Of a stretch of DNA of 33,308 nucleotides, positions 7,790 to 16,543 are shown one piece after another. The first letter of the stretch is position 1. Each line of letters begins with the position of its first letter. This DNA is from UBA6109 sp035366835 (GTDB lineage Bacteria; Desulfobacterota; Syntrophia; Syntrophales; UBA6109): contig DAOSIS010000035.1 of assembly GCA_035366835.1 (NCBI GenBank), positions 1 to 33,308 on the forward strand. Reading direction: 5' to 3'. The notes beneath the pieces are model-generated. The model was not told the DNA's origin. It ran no database searches and saw only the letters and a list, made by a program, of their open reading frames with translations. A program made the position numbers and the translations under genes.

Positions 7790-8692
7790 TCATGCCTGGA
7801 CCTTCTTCATCCTCAACCGGGCGAGGTCCATCGTTCCCAGCCCGGCCTCGTGGCCGAGCCGGATGAAGCCGATGTCCGCCCCCTTGATCCCGAACAGGGT
7901 CGCGCCGTACGCGTCGACGGCGACCTGATCGGCGCCGGCGATCACCGTGTCCAGCCTCTTGACGTCGGCCAGGTCGCCCCCCTGCGGCCCGTTGTCCGTC
8001 AGAATCCGCACGGCGTCGAGGACGACGAGCGACGGTTTGAGAAAGAGGGAGACGTCCACGAGGCTTTCATGGATGCGCTGGTGGATCCTGCCCCGCCAGC
8101 CGCCCATGACGCCCATCCAGTTCTTCATGCCCAGGGTCAGCGTGGAGGTGCCGTGCGTCTTGGCGATGGGGACGTTGATGATCCGGTCCGCCTCGACGAC
8201 CTCCGTGTACATCGGCCAGGACTTGATCGTCCCGCCGCCGATTTTCATGTCGCGGAACTTGCGGGAATCGGGATAGACCACCTCTGCGCCGGCCGCCGTC
8301 GCGGCGTCGAGGATGCCGCTTTGCCTGTAGCATCGCCGGGCGTCGTTGACGGGGTAGTCGAGGATCTTGACCCGCTTCGCGCCGGCCTCCAGGGAAAGCC
8401 TCACGAGGGCGGCGACGACTTCGGGATTGGTGGTGGCGGCGAATTCCGGCGTGCGGTCCCAGCCGATGTTCGGCTTGACGACGACGATGTCACCGCGCGA
8501 AACGAACTTCTTCATGCCGCCGAGGGCGTCGATCGCCGCCCTCGTGACGGCCGCCGGGGACTTGCCGGAGGCGACGGCGAGATCGGCCGCTTCGGCGGCC
8601 CCGAGGTTCTGCAGAAAAGGGTCCAGGCCGGCCGGCAGCGAGAGTGCGACACCTGCGGCGAGGGATGTCTTGAGGAAATCGCGGCGATCCAT
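7790..8692 (-). CDS. Tat-exported DUF362-family protein
   Basis: The 300-residue protein opens with a twin-arginine signal (MDRRDFLKTSLAAGVALSLP), predicting folded export to the periplasm. The body has DUF362 features: VVVKPNIGWDRTPEFAATTNPEVV, a central INVPIAKTHGTSTLTLGMKNWMG segment, and a C-terminal VAVDAYGATLFGI motif. The function of DUF362 is not established; members often sit beside ferredoxin or polyferredoxin genes, as here. The ATG at 8692 is chosen because GAGGCC precedes it and the Tat motif begins there; an upstream in-frame start would add 40 arginine-rich, low-complexity residues. The next gene on this strand is the NapHG-like polyferredoxin, 21 bases on, so the pair probably works as one redox module. 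Confidence 0.85.
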   Translation of the reverse strand: MDRRDFLKTSLAAGVALSLPAGLDPFLQNLGAAEAADLAVASGKSPAAVTRAAIDALGGMKKFVSRGDIVVVKPNIGWDRTPEFAATTNPEVVAALVRLSLEAGAKRVKILDYPVNDARRCYRQSGILDAATAAGAEVVYPDSRKFRDMKIGGGTIKSWPMYTEVVEADRIINVPIAKTHGTSTLTLGMKNWMGVMGGWRGRIHQRIHESLVDVSLFLKPSLVVLDAVRILTDNGPQGGDLADVKRLDTVIAGADQVAVDAYGATLFGIKGADIGFIRLGHEAGLGTMDLARLRMKKVQA

Positions 8693-8783
8693 AAGGCCTC
8701 TGACTGCGGAAATGTCCGGCGATTCGGTGCCGTTCTGCCTTGGACGCGAGCGGCGACGACGCCGTTGACTCGCCGGCGAAATG

Positions 8784-8812
8784 ATTCTATCGTCCGACCA
8801 CTGTTCGCGCAA
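8784..8812 (-). promoter_or_regulatory. Candidate sigma-70 promoter for the DUF362-polyferredoxin operon
   Basis: On the minus strand TTGCGC, a 17-base spacer and TAGAAT are found about 90 bases upstream of the DUF362 start. The -10 matches at five of six positions and the -35 at only three, so this is a moderate candidate. Confidence 0.35.
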
Positions 8813-8836
8813 GGGGTTCTTTTCCGGCGCTTCTCA

Positions 8837-8865
8837 TTGATGCATCCGCCGTTCCATGATATGAA
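8837..8865 (+). promoter_or_regulatory. Candidate sigma-70 promoter for the GAF-receiver gene
   Basis: TTGATG, a 17-base spacer and TATGAA lie about 100 bases upstream of the chosen start at 8966. The hexamers are four of six matches each. An in-frame ATG at 8861 falls inside the -10, which favours the later start. The divergent candidate promoter on the minus strand lies about 25 bases away. Confidence 0.35.
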
Positions 8866-8965
8866 ATTGCGGGCTCGCCTGCGGGCTGAGCAAAAAACCT
8901 GGTCTTCCGGCTGCCATTATCCGGGCTGGGAACGTGACCATGCGACGGGAGGCGCGGAACCGTTC

Positions 8966-10438
8966 ATGAGAAAGTCGTTCCTGAATCGGGAAAAAGCCAA
9001 CCGCAGCAGTATCCAATATCGGTTGATGCTCGTCGAGTTCCTGGTCGTCGTACTGCCGCTGATCGCGCTGGTGTACGTTCTCTACGACCGGCGCGTCACC
9101 TTCGAAACCTCTCATCTGTGGATCGTTGCGCTCATCCTCGTGCTGGTCCTCTGCGGCATGCTGATCCTCCGGCAGATCATCAACCGCATCCTTTCGGTCG
9201 TGGTCATGGTCCGCCCGACGGAGGCGGGGGTCGTCCAGGCGACGCTCCGGGACGACCTGTCCGAAATCCGGGAGATCGAACAGGCCTTCGGCGGCCTCGT
9301 CAACAGGCTGGAGAAGACGACCGCCGATCTGAACCGGCGATCCGCGGAATTCCTGGCGCTCAAGGAAATTGTCGATGTGGCGAAGACCAGCCTTGATCTT
9401 CACAACCTCCAGGAGCTCACGCTGGACAAGGTGATGTCCGTGACCGGCGCCCGGATCGCATCGTTCCTGACGGTGGATCCTTCCAGGAACCGATTCCGGA
9501 TCGCCGCGACGCGGGGGATCGCCGCCTCGCCGCAGCAGGATATCGACCTCCCCCTGGCGGATTCGCCGGCGCGCCTCGCCGTATCGGAGAAGAAAGCCGT
9601 GATCGTCGAGGACATCGAGGCGGACCCGCGCATCGGGCGGCCCAACAATCCGCGCTACGGTTCTCCGTCCTTCATTTGCCTGCCGATCCTCGCCGGGAGC
9701 GAAGTGTCGGCGGTGATCAACCTCGCAGGAAAACCGGCCGGAGAGGTCTTCAGCGAGGACGACGAAAAAATCACGTCCATCATGCTCAGGGAAATCAAAT
9801 TCGCCTTCGAGAACGCCCGCCTCCATTTGCAGATCAAGGAACAGCTCAAACAGATCGAAGAGAAGAACGCTGCGCTGCAGGAGGAAATCGAGCAGCGCCG
9901 GAAATTGGCGTCACGGCTGAACGAGTGCGAAGATCAACTGAAAGGCATGGCGTCGGACCGGGCGCCCGGACTCGCTGCGGCGACCCGCCCGGAGGGGCAA
10001 GCGGCACCGCCTGCCGGTGGTCGCACGGGAGGAGAGGGGACCCCCAAGGAACGGGGGACGATCCTCCTCGTCGACGACGAGGACGTCATTCTCAGCGTGG
10101 CCCGGGACATGCTGGAGTCGCTCGGCTACAGGGTGATGACGGCGTCCTCCGGCGGGGATGCGCTGGACGTCTATCGCCGGTGCGCCGGCGGCGTCGATCT
10201 GATCATCCTGGATGTCACGATGCCCGGAATCGGAGGCGAAACCATGAAAGGTTTCAGGGCCGTCGATCCGCAGGTCAGGGTTCTTCTGTCGAGCGGGTAC
10301 GGAAGCGGCGGATTCCTTCAGGAGGGAATGAACGAGGGGGCGCTCGGCTTCATCCAGAAGCCCTTTCGCCTCGACGATCTGTCACGGCGGGTTCGGGAGA
10401 TTCTGGAGGGACGGTCGAAGCCTGCAGGCTCTTTGTGA
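8966..10438 (+). CDS. Membrane GAF-domain protein with C-terminal receiver domain, no kinase
   Basis: The 490-residue protein has two membrane helices (about 20-40 and 51-68), a HAMP-like/helical linker (about 85-140), a GAF domain (about 145-285), a coiled coil (285-325), a proline/glycine-rich linker and a response-regulator receiver domain (365-483). Receiver landmarks are all there: acidic pocket VDDED (370-373), phosphoacceptor D416 in LIILDVTMPG, S442/S443, and K465 in IQKPF. There is no HisKA or histidine-kinase ATPase domain, so it cannot phosphorylate itself and must receive phosphate from another kinase or use its GAF domain differently. The ATG at 8966 follows GGGAGG at slightly long spacing. 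Its 3' end overlaps the converging HD gene by 89 bases. Confidence 0.8.
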   Translation: MRKSFLNREKANRSSIQYRLMLVEFLVVVLPLIALVYVLYDRRVTFETSHLWIVALILVLVLCGMLILRQIINRILSVVVMVRPTEAGVVQATLRDDLSEIREIEQAFGGLVNRLEKTTADLNRRSAEFLALKEIVDVAKTSLDLHNLQELTLDKVMSVTGARIASFLTVDPSRNRFRIAATRGIAASPQQDIDLPLADSPARLAVSEKKAVIVEDIEADPRIGRPNNPRYGSPSFICLPILAGSEVSAVINLAGKPAGEVFSEDDEKITSIMLREIKFAFENARLHLQIKEQLKQIEEKNAALQEEIEQRRKLASRLNECEDQLKGMASDRAPGLAAATRPEGQAAPPAGGRTGGEGTPKERGTILLVDDEDVILSVARDMLESLGYRVMTASSGGDALDVYRRCAGGVDLIILDVTMPGIGGETMKGFRAVDPQVRVLLSSGYGSGGFLQEGMNEGALGFIQKPFRLDDLSRRVREILEGRSKPAGSL

Positions 10439-11321
10439 TGCCGTTGCGGCGCAGGTGTGATCGGTAATGGCCGGGATCGCTGTCCAGGATGAACTGCAGG
10501 CGGCGGAGGTTCTGCTCGACCGCCTCCCGGTACAGGTCCCTGTCGATGTTCCAGCGGACCCGGAAATGGTGGATCATGTAGTTGTCGACGCCTTCCAGGT
10601 CGGCGGCAAAGCGGCGCCGGATGAACTGGTAGAAGGGGACCGTTTTCTTCAGGAGGTCGAGTTCGCTTTCGTAATCCGAAATGCCGGCCTCGACGAATTC
10701 GTAGTACAGGAACAGGAGCTTTTCCAGGTAAAGCCGGTCGGCCATCTGTCCCAGCAGGTCCGCCGTCCCCAGCATCTTGCCCAGCAGTTCCAGCTCCCGG
10801 GAGGGGAATCGCATCCCGGGAATCTTCATGGTGAACCCCGTGCAATGGAGGATGTGGTCGAAGGCGGGCAGCTCCTTTTCGAAGAGATCGTCTCCCGCGT
10901 AGTATCGTTTCATGAAGACGATGCTGCGATCGACGTGCGCCGCGGTGTATTTTGCGCCCGTTCCCAGCCGGTCGCCCGTCGTCTGGATGTAGCCGGTGTC
11001 GTGCATGAGCGCGCTGATGACGCCCAGCGCGGCCTGCTTGTCCGTGAAGCGCAGGCCGGCGACGGACGCCCCGTGAAGCAGGCGCGCCATCGCCAGGAAG
11101 ACGTCAAGGGTATGGCGAAAATCGTGGTAGCGGGTGTTGCAGGCCTGATAACCCGGGTAGCGGCCGGAAAAGAGGTGTTCCATATCGGCAAAAACGCGCC
11201 TAAGATAGGCGAAGTCGAAGGACGGCCAGGTCATGGAAAGCGTTTGCACGACTTCCGACAACGCCGCCTGATGGTCGGTCATATCGACGAGGCTGTTGAG
11301 TTGAAGGGACGGTTTGTCCAT
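10350..11321 (-). CDS. HD-domain phosphohydrolase resembling class I cyclic-nucleotide phosphodiesterases
   Basis: This 323-residue protein has an HD-type metal site: RYHDFRHTLDVFLA (H66, H70), ALMHDTGY (H107, D108), H129, H156 and D188 in GTADLLGQ. The YH-x-FRH-x-LDV stretch followed by an L-x-H-D segment is close to the signature of the class I PDE fold (eukaryotic cyclic-nucleotide phosphodiesterases) rather than the HDIG/GYP type. Cyclic-nucleotide hydrolysis is therefore possible but not shown. The start at 11321 is an ATG with no convincing ribosome-binding site, so it could begin slightly downstream. The last ~25 codons overlap the 3' end of the converging GAF-receiver gene, and their sequence looks non-globular. 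Confidence 0.7.
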   Translation of the reverse strand: MDKPSLQLNSLVDMTDHQAALSEVVQTLSMTWPSFDFAYLRRVFADMEHLFSGRYPGYQACNTRYHDFRHTLDVFLAMARLLHGASVAGLRFTDKQAALGVISALMHDTGYIQTTGDRLGTGAKYTAAHVDRSIVFMKRYYAGDDLFEKELPAFDHILHCTGFTMKIPGMRFPSRELELLGKMLGTADLLGQMADRLYLEKLLFLYYEFVEAGISDYESELDLLKKTVPFYQFIRRRFAADLEGVDNYMIHHFRVRWNIDRDLYREAVEQNLRRLQFILDSDPGHYRSHLRRNGITKSLQASTVPPESPEPAVTDRRGERASG

Positions 11322-11593
11322 GCGTGAAACCGCCGATCTCGGCTCATATGCAAAGCGCCGGACGGGCACCCGATCCCGCCGGGCGACCGCGATGTCTTCC
11401 GGAAGCGGACGCAGGGAATGGAAAGCGAGAAAAATTTGCGAAAGCTTATAGAAAGAAGACGGAAAGGTCAAGGTTTATCTGTCGGGAAGAGATAAAGAAG
11501 CCGGCAGCCTTCTCCGGGGTCCGCTTCCCCGATTCCGTACCGGTGGAAGGGCCCTGCGTCCTCCTTCGGATCTGCATGGAATGGAAAGATAAA

Positions 11594-12265
11594 ATGCCCG
11601 AGCCGGAAGGTCTGAAAGAAGAAACTCTCGTCGATGACCGTGGAAGAATCCGTGAGCGGAGGCATCTCCGCGGAGGAAAACTGGAAGGGGAATACCTTTC
11701 GTTCTTTTCCAACGGTCAGGTGATGGTCCGGATTTCCTTCCGGCAGGGACGGAGGGAAGGCCCGGCGGTGTCCTACTACCGGGACGGGATCGTGCGCGAG
11801 CGTGGAACCTTCCGCAACGGGAAGCTCGATGGGGAATATGCCAATTTTTATGAGGACGGCAGCCCCCGCGAACGGGAAACGCGCCGCAACGGGAAGCTCG
11901 ACGGGCGTTACGTATTCTTTTTTCGGAACGGCCGGATCCGCGACGAAGAGCGCTTCAAGGACGGCAAATTCGACGGTCCCTACCGCTCCTATTACAAGAA
12001 CGGCCGGATCAAGGAGGAGGGGCGTTTCCTCGACGACCGGAGAGACGGGGAATATGTCGCCTATTACAGGAGCGGGAGCCTCCGGGAGCGCGCCACTTAC
12101 CGGAAGGGACGTCTCGTGGGCGCCTTCGAGTCTTTTCCGGACAGGAGACCCGAATCCGGGGGGGCCGGCGCCGATGGGTCGTCGGACGGCGACGAGCAGG
12201 CGGAAGACCTGGGACGAACCGCCGACAATCTCCTCAAGAATCTCGAGAGATTCGGCAAGTCCTGA
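11594..12265 (+). CDS. MORN-like repeat protein with seven repeats
   Basis: The 223-residue protein consists mainly of seven MORN-like repeats with an exact 24-residue period. The repeat G-K-L-D-G-E-Y core begins at residues 28, 52, 76, 100, 124, 148 and 172 (the sixth starts with D rather than G), each followed by an aromatic-rich strand and an x-x-G turn. The period is 72 bases in the DNA. The C-terminal ~40 residues are acidic, then end in a short helix (NLLKNLERFGKS). There is no signal peptide. The MORN_2 group includes bacterial YwqK-like proteins annotated as antitoxin components, but no toxin is adjacent, so I make no such claim. The ATG at 11594 has GGAAAG at 5 bases; an ATG at 11576 is the alternative. 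Confidence 0.75.
   Translation: MPEPEGLKEETLVDDRGRIRERRHLRGGKLEGEYLSFFSNGQVMVRISFRQGRREGPAVSYYRDGIVRERGTFRNGKLDGEYANFYEDGSPRERETRRNGKLDGRYVFFFRNGRIRDEERFKDGKFDGPYRSYYKNGRIKEEGRFLDDRRDGEYVAYYRSGSLRERATYRKGRLVGAFESFPDRRPESGGAGADGSSDGDEQAEDLGRTADNLLKNLERFGKS
11675..12136 (+). repeat. Coding tandem repeat, 72 bp period (MORN repeats)
   Basis: The repeat units of the MORN protein lie here. The AACGGGAAGCTCGA core occurs identically at two adjacent units (near 11816 and 11888) and in diverged form in the others, showing that at least the middle units arose by recent duplication. Confidence 0.7.
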
Positions 12266-12390
12266 CAGTGGAACACCCCGGCGCCGCCACGGTATCGTCT
12301 CGGTTCGCTCGCAACGGCAAAAAAGGGGCGATGACGAGATCCGTCGCCTTCTGCGAAGTCCACCAGGGTTCTTCCGGTGTGAGGATTCCC

Positions 12391-13155
12391 TCAGAGCACT
12401 CCGCTCAGGTCCGCCCTCAGCCGGTCCAGCAGGTCGTGGCGTGTCAGGTCGTGATGGATGGGGGTGACGGTGATCATGCGGTTCGCCAGGGCCGTCTCAT
12501 CGGAGTCCGGATCGGTGCCGGCCTTCGACACGGCTTCCGCCGTCAGCCAGTAGTAGATCCTCTCGCGGGGGTCCACGCGTTTTTCGAAGCTCTCCCAGTG
12601 CGGCGTTCGGCTCTGTCTGACGACCCGGACGCCTTGGATTTCGTCTTCCGGGACCGCGGGCACGTTGATGTTGAGGGCCACGCCCGGCGGCAGCGGCGAT
12701 CGCAGGAGAAGTGACGCCATCCGCCGGGCAAACTTCGCGGCAAAGGCGAAATCGCCCTCGCGGTGCGTATCCAGTGAAACGGCCATTGCCGGCACGCCGA
12801 GGATCGCCCCTTCCGTTGCCGCGGAGACGGTTCCGGAATACAGGACATTGATTCCCACGTTCGCGCCGAGGTTGATTCCCGATACGACGAGATCCACGGG
12901 ACCGCCCGCCAGTTCGCGAATGCCGATCTTGACGCAGTCCGCGGGCGTGCCGGCCACGGCGTAACCCAGCAGCTTTCCGTTCTTCCGGGCCTTCCGCACC
13001 ATCAGGGGACGAAAGAGGGTGATGGCATGCCCGACGGCGCTCTGCTCCACCTCCGGTGCCACGACGATACACTCCGCGTCCTGACTCAATTCCCTGCAGA
13101 GGGCGGCGAGTCCCCTTGCGTAGATTCCGTCGTCGTTGGTCAGCAGATATCGCAC
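12391..13155 (-). CDS. surE: 5'-nucleotidase SurE
   Basis: This 254-residue protein is a full-length SurE. It opens with RYLLTNDDGIYARGL (metal ligands in NDDG), then has AGTPADCVKIG, VSGINLGANVG, YSGTVSAATEG and a C-terminal TPIHHDLTRHD segment, all family hallmarks. SurE hydrolyses nucleoside 5'- and 3'-monophosphates and polyphosphate, and is linked to stationary-phase survival. Translation starts at GTG (13155), preceded by AGGAG at 8 bases. It lies 39 bases after the stop of the periplasmic-binding-protein-like gene, so the two are probably one transcript. Confidence 0.95.
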   Translation of the reverse strand: MRYLLTNDDGIYARGLAALCRELSQDAECIVVAPEVEQSAVGHAITLFRPLMVRKARKNGKLLGYAVAGTPADCVKIGIRELAGGPVDLVVSGINLGANVGINVLYSGTVSAATEGAILGVPAMAVSLDTHREGDFAFAAKFARRMASLLLRSPLPPGVALNINVPAVPEDEIQGVRVVRQSRTPHWESFEKRVDPRERIYYWLTAEAVSKAGTDPDSDETALANRMITVTPIHHDLTRHDLLDRLRADLSGVL

Positions 13156-13194
13156 AACATCACTCCTGCCCCGGGCAGCCGGTCGGTTGCGGTG

Positions 13195-14469
13195 TCACCG
13201 GATCTGGACGATCTGTCCCTCCTGGACCCGCAACAGATAGAGTTCCTTGTCCGCATCCCGCGAAGGGGTGAAGGAGGTCTTTCCGGTGACGCCGGGATAT
13301 CCGGTCATCCCGGCGAGGCGCCCGCGGAATTGGTCCCGCGTTTCCGCCCGGCCGTTCTCGATGATCGAGACGGCAATGGCGGCGGCGTCGAACCAGACCG
13401 CCTCCATGCCGTCGGGTTCCCTTCCGAAGGCGGCATAGAAGGAATCGGTGAAATCGTTGAGTTCGGGGTTGAATCCGCCCGCAAAGTAGTCGTCCACGAA
13501 CACGGCCCCTTCCAGATGCGGGGCTCCGCCCTTCAGGAGATCGGGTGAGTTCCAGCCGCTCGTTCCAAGCAGCTGAACACCCTTGACGTCGTGGAAAGCC
13601 AGCTGCGGGGCGATCATCTGTACACGCTCGAAGCTGTCCGGGATGAACAGGGCATCGAAATCCACGGGCCGCGCGGCCGGAAGCGGTTCCGTGCGCTGAT
13701 CCTTGCCGAAACCGATGCTGTGCGGAACCGGCCGTCCGGTAAGGAAGCGGATCTCGTCGCCGAAGTCCGTCTCCATCCTGTCGTAGGCTTTCACCTTGTG
13801 CATCTGTCCCCCGAGCCGCAGGACCTCGGCGCGAAACAGCCTCGCCATTTCCTGTCCGTAGGCGTCCTGGGGGTACAGGACGGCGAAGCGGCTGAGTCCG
13901 AGCTTCTGTACGGCATAGCCGGCCAGCGCACGCACCTGCATGCGGGCCGTCAGGAAGTTGCGGAAGACAAAGGGCCCGATCTCCGCGATCCCCTCCCTCG
14001 ATGTCATGGCAAGGATCGGCACTTCAAGTCGCTGGGCCTCGGCTGCGGCCGTCTGGGCCTCGACGGCGCCCAGCGGGCCGATCACGCAGATCACGCCGTC
14101 CCGCTGGACGAGTCTGGCGACGGCCCGGCGGCTGGCGTCGGGGTCGCCCTCGGAGTCTTCGATGATCAGCTTCGCCTTCGCCGGCTTCCGTGGATCGAAG
14201 AGACCGGCCGCAAGGACGGCGGCATCGAGCGCTTTTTTCCCGTAGGCGGCGTATCGGCCCGATAGGGGCAGGATGCATCCGATGGCGTTTCGGTCCACGA
14301 GGACCGCCGCAGGCGGCGTCCCGGCGGGTCCATTGCCATGGTACGCGTCGGGAGAAGGCGTCGGGGCCGGCCTGTCCGCGCTCTCCAGCGGGCCGGACAG
14401 AATTAAGGCCGTCAGGCAAGAGGCGGCGGCAATCATCCGGGTGATCTGCATTTGCGGTGTTCTCTTCAT
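13195..14469 (-). CDS. Periplasmic binding protein-like (LpoA/LivJ fold) protein
   Basis: The 424-residue protein has an N-terminal signal (membrane stretch in MIAAASCLTALILSGPL) and a low-complexity linker. A type-I periplasmic-binding-protein domain follows: AIGCILPLSGRYAAYGKKALDAA, VICVIGPLGAVEAQTAA, FAVLYPQDAYGQEMA and a C-terminal GVTGKTSFTPSRDADKELYLLRV. The leading ILPLSGRYAAYG motif is seen both in branched-chain amino-acid binding proteins and in the LpoA type of penicillin-binding-protein activators. No ABC transporter permease or ATPase genes are adjacent, which favours a stand-alone role such as LpoA-like, but this is unproven. I start it at ATG 14469; GTG 14475 and ATG 14451 are alternatives. 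Confidence 0.75.
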   Translation of the reverse strand: MKRTPQMQITRMIAAASCLTALILSGPLESADRPAPTPSPDAYHGNGPAGTPPAAVLVDRNAIGCILPLSGRYAAYGKKALDAAVLAAGLFDPRKPAKAKLIIEDSEGDPDASRRAVARLVQRDGVICVIGPLGAVEAQTAAAEAQRLEVPILAMTSREGIAEIGPFVFRNFLTARMQVRALAGYAVQKLGLSRFAVLYPQDAYGQEMARLFRAEVLRLGGQMHKVKAYDRMETDFGDEIRFLTGRPVPHSIGFGKDQRTEPLPAARPVDFDALFIPDSFERVQMIAPQLAFHDVKGVQLLGTSGWNSPDLLKGGAPHLEGAVFVDDYFAGGFNPELNDFTDSFYAAFGREPDGMEAVWFDAAAIAVSIIENGRAETRDQFRGRLAGMTGYPGVTGKTSFTPSRDADKELYLLRVQEGQIVQIR

Positions 14470-14553
14470 GTGCACGGCAGCCGGTTTCTCAAGGATGATG
14501 GAGCCCCTATAGCATACGCCCGGGCTTCTGTGAAGCCGACCGCTCCCTGCGGC

Positions 14554-14591
14554 AAAAAAGAGGAGGGCCCGGCTTGCAGGCCGGGCCCTCC
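14554..14591 (-). terminator. Intrinsic terminator of dnaK
   Basis: A perfect 12 bp stem (14562-14573 with 14580-14591, loop of six bases) is followed, reading leftward, by six T's after a C (the A6 at 14554-14559 on the plus strand). It starts about 20 bases after the dnaK stop. Confidence 0.9.
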
Positions 14592-14610
14592 GATGATCCG
14601 ACAGACGCGG

Positions 14611-16542
14611 TTACTTCACGTCTTCGAAGTCGGCGTCGACGACATCTTCATCCTTCTTGCCTGCGGATGCCTGCGCGCCCGTCCCGGCGCCCGGACCCGC
14701 CCCAGGGCCCGCCTGAGGCCCGGCCTGGCCCTGGCCCGCCGTCTTGGCGTACATGGCCTCGGCCAGCTTGTGTGATGCGGTCGTCAGCTCTTCCTGGGCG
14801 GCGCGGAGGGCGGCGACGTCTTCGCCTTCCATGGCCTTCCTGACCTTCTGGACGGCCTCCTCGATCTTCGTCTTGTCGCAGGAGTCGATCTTGTCTCCGA
14901 ACTCCTTGACGTTCTTTTCCACGCTGTACACGAGGGCATCCGCCTGGTTGCGGGCCTCGATCAGTTCCCTCTTTTTCTTGTCGTCTTCGGCGTGGAGCTC
15001 CGCTTCCTTCACGAGTTTCTGGATCTCCTGCTCGGAGAGCCCGCTCGATGCGGTGATCTTGATGCTCTGCTCCTTGCCCGTTCCCAGATCCTTGGCGGAA
15101 ACATGGACGATGCCGTTGGCGTCGATGTCGAAGGTCACCTCGACCTGCGGAATACCGCGGGGTGCCGGCGGAATGCCGACCAGCTCGAAACGGCCGAGCG
15201 TTCTGTTGTCGCCCGCCATCGGGCGCTCGCCCTGCAGGACGTGGATGCTCACAGCCGGCTGGTTGTCGGCCGCCGTGGAGAAGATCTGGCTCTTGCGCGT
15301 CGGGATGGTCGTGTTCTTCTCGATGAGCTTCGTCATGACGCCTCCCAGCGTTTCGATGCCCAGGGACAACGGCGTCACGTCCAGAAGCAGGACGTCCTTG
15401 ACGTCGCCGGAGAGAACGCCGCCCTGAATCGCCGCACCGATCGCCACGACTTCATCGGGATTGACGCTCTTGTTGGGTTCCTTTCCGAAGAGATCCTTTA
15501 CCTGCTGCTGGACGCGGGGCATGCGGGTCATGCCGCCGACCAGGATCACCTCGTCGATGTCCTTCGCAGTGAGGTTGGCGTCCTTGAGCGCCGTCTTGCA
15601 GGGCCCCACGGTCTTTTCGACCAGGTCTTCGACGAGAGACTCCAGCTTGGCGCGGGTCATCTTCATCTGCAGGTGTTTGGGACCCGAGGCATCGGCCGTG
15701 ACAAAAGGCAGGTTGATGTCCGTCTCCAGCGAGCTGGAAAGCTCGATCTTCGCCTTCTCCGCCGCCTCCTTGAGGCGCTGCAGCGCCATCTTGTCCTTGC
15801 GCAGATCGATCCCCTGTTCCTTCTTGAACTCACCGGCAATGAAATCGATGACGCGCTGGTCGAAGTCCTCGCCGCCCAGATGCGTGTCGCCGTTGGTGGA
15901 CTTCACTTCGAAGACCCCGTCCCCCAACTCGAGGATCGAGATGTCGAATGTCCCACCGCCCAGGTCGAAGACGGCGATCTTCTGGTCATGCTTCTTGTCG
16001 AGACCGTAGGCAAGCGCCGCCGCGGTCGGCTCGTTGATGATGCGCAGGACGTTCAGTCCCGCGATCTTCCCGGCGTCCTTCGTCGCCTGGCGCTGCGAGT
16101 CGTTGAAATAGGCGGGAACGGTGATGACCGCGTCCTTGGTCTTTTCGCCCAGGTAATCGTCGGCGGTCTGCTTCATCTTCATCAGGACCATCGAAGAGAC
16201 CTCCGCCGGACTGTACTCCCGGCCGCGGATGTTTACTGACGCATCGCCGTTCTTGGCCTCCGTGATCTTATAGGGGATCACGCCCTTGTCGTACTGCACT
16301 TCCTTGCTGTGATACTTGCGGCCGATCAGCCGTTTGATCGCATAAATCGTATTTTCCGGATTGGTCACGGCCTGCCGTTTGGCGGACTGGCCCACCAGCC
16401 TCTCGCCGTTGTCCATGAATGCCACCATCGAAGGGGTCGTTCGATTTCCCTCCGCATTGGCGATGACGACCGGATCGCCGCCTTCCATAATGGCGACGCA
16501 AGAGTTGGTCGTTCCCAGGTCGATTCCGATGATTTTTGCCAT
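14611..16542 (-). CDS. dnaK: Chaperone DnaK (Hsp70)
   Basis: This 643-residue protein is a complete DnaK. It carries MAKIIGIDLGTTNSCVA, the ATPase signatures IINEPTAAALAYG and FDLGGGTFDISIL, the VGGMTRMPRVQ segment and the DVTPLSLGIETLGG linker. The substrate domain follows, and the tail ends with a glycine/proline-rich stretch and an acidic ...KKDEDVVDADFEDVK end typical of bacterial DnaK. The start is the ATG at 16542, with AAGGAGG located in the last codons of grpE, one base after its stop, so translation is coupled. DnaJ is not next to it; a terminator follows. It folds and remodels proteins together with GrpE and DnaJ. Confidence 0.97.
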   Translation of the reverse strand: MAKIIGIDLGTTNSCVAIMEGGDPVVIANAEGNRTTPSMVAFMDNGERLVGQSAKRQAVTNPENTIYAIKRLIGRKYHSKEVQYDKGVIPYKITEAKNGDASVNIRGREYSPAEVSSMVLMKMKQTADDYLGEKTKDAVITVPAYFNDSQRQATKDAGKIAGLNVLRIINEPTAAALAYGLDKKHDQKIAVFDLGGGTFDISILELGDGVFEVKSTNGDTHLGGEDFDQRVIDFIAGEFKKEQGIDLRKDKMALQRLKEAAEKAKIELSSSLETDINLPFVTADASGPKHLQMKMTRAKLESLVEDLVEKTVGPCKTALKDANLTAKDIDEVILVGGMTRMPRVQQQVKDLFGKEPNKSVNPDEVVAIGAAIQGGVLSGDVKDVLLLDVTPLSLGIETLGGVMTKLIEKNTTIPTRKSQIFSTAADNQPAVSIHVLQGERPMAGDNRTLGRFELVGIPPAPRGIPQVEVTFDIDANGIVHVSAKDLGTGKEQSIKITASSGLSEQEIQKLVKEAELHAEDDKKKRELIEARNQADALVYSVEKNVKEFGDKIDSCDKTKIEEAVQKVRKAMEGEDVAALRAAQEELTTASHKLAEAMYAKTAGQGQAGPQAGPGAGPGAGTGAQASAGKKDEDVVDADFEDVK

Positions 16543-16543
16543 G

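Noticed and set aside
11445..11471. Possible minus-strand promoter for the HD gene (TTGACC, TATAAG)
   Set aside because: The spacer is only 15 bases, so the fit is poor.
11675..12136. CRISPR-like or intergenic satellite repeats
   Set aside because: The repeats are in-frame, 72 bp apart, diverged at the DNA level and encode MORN units.
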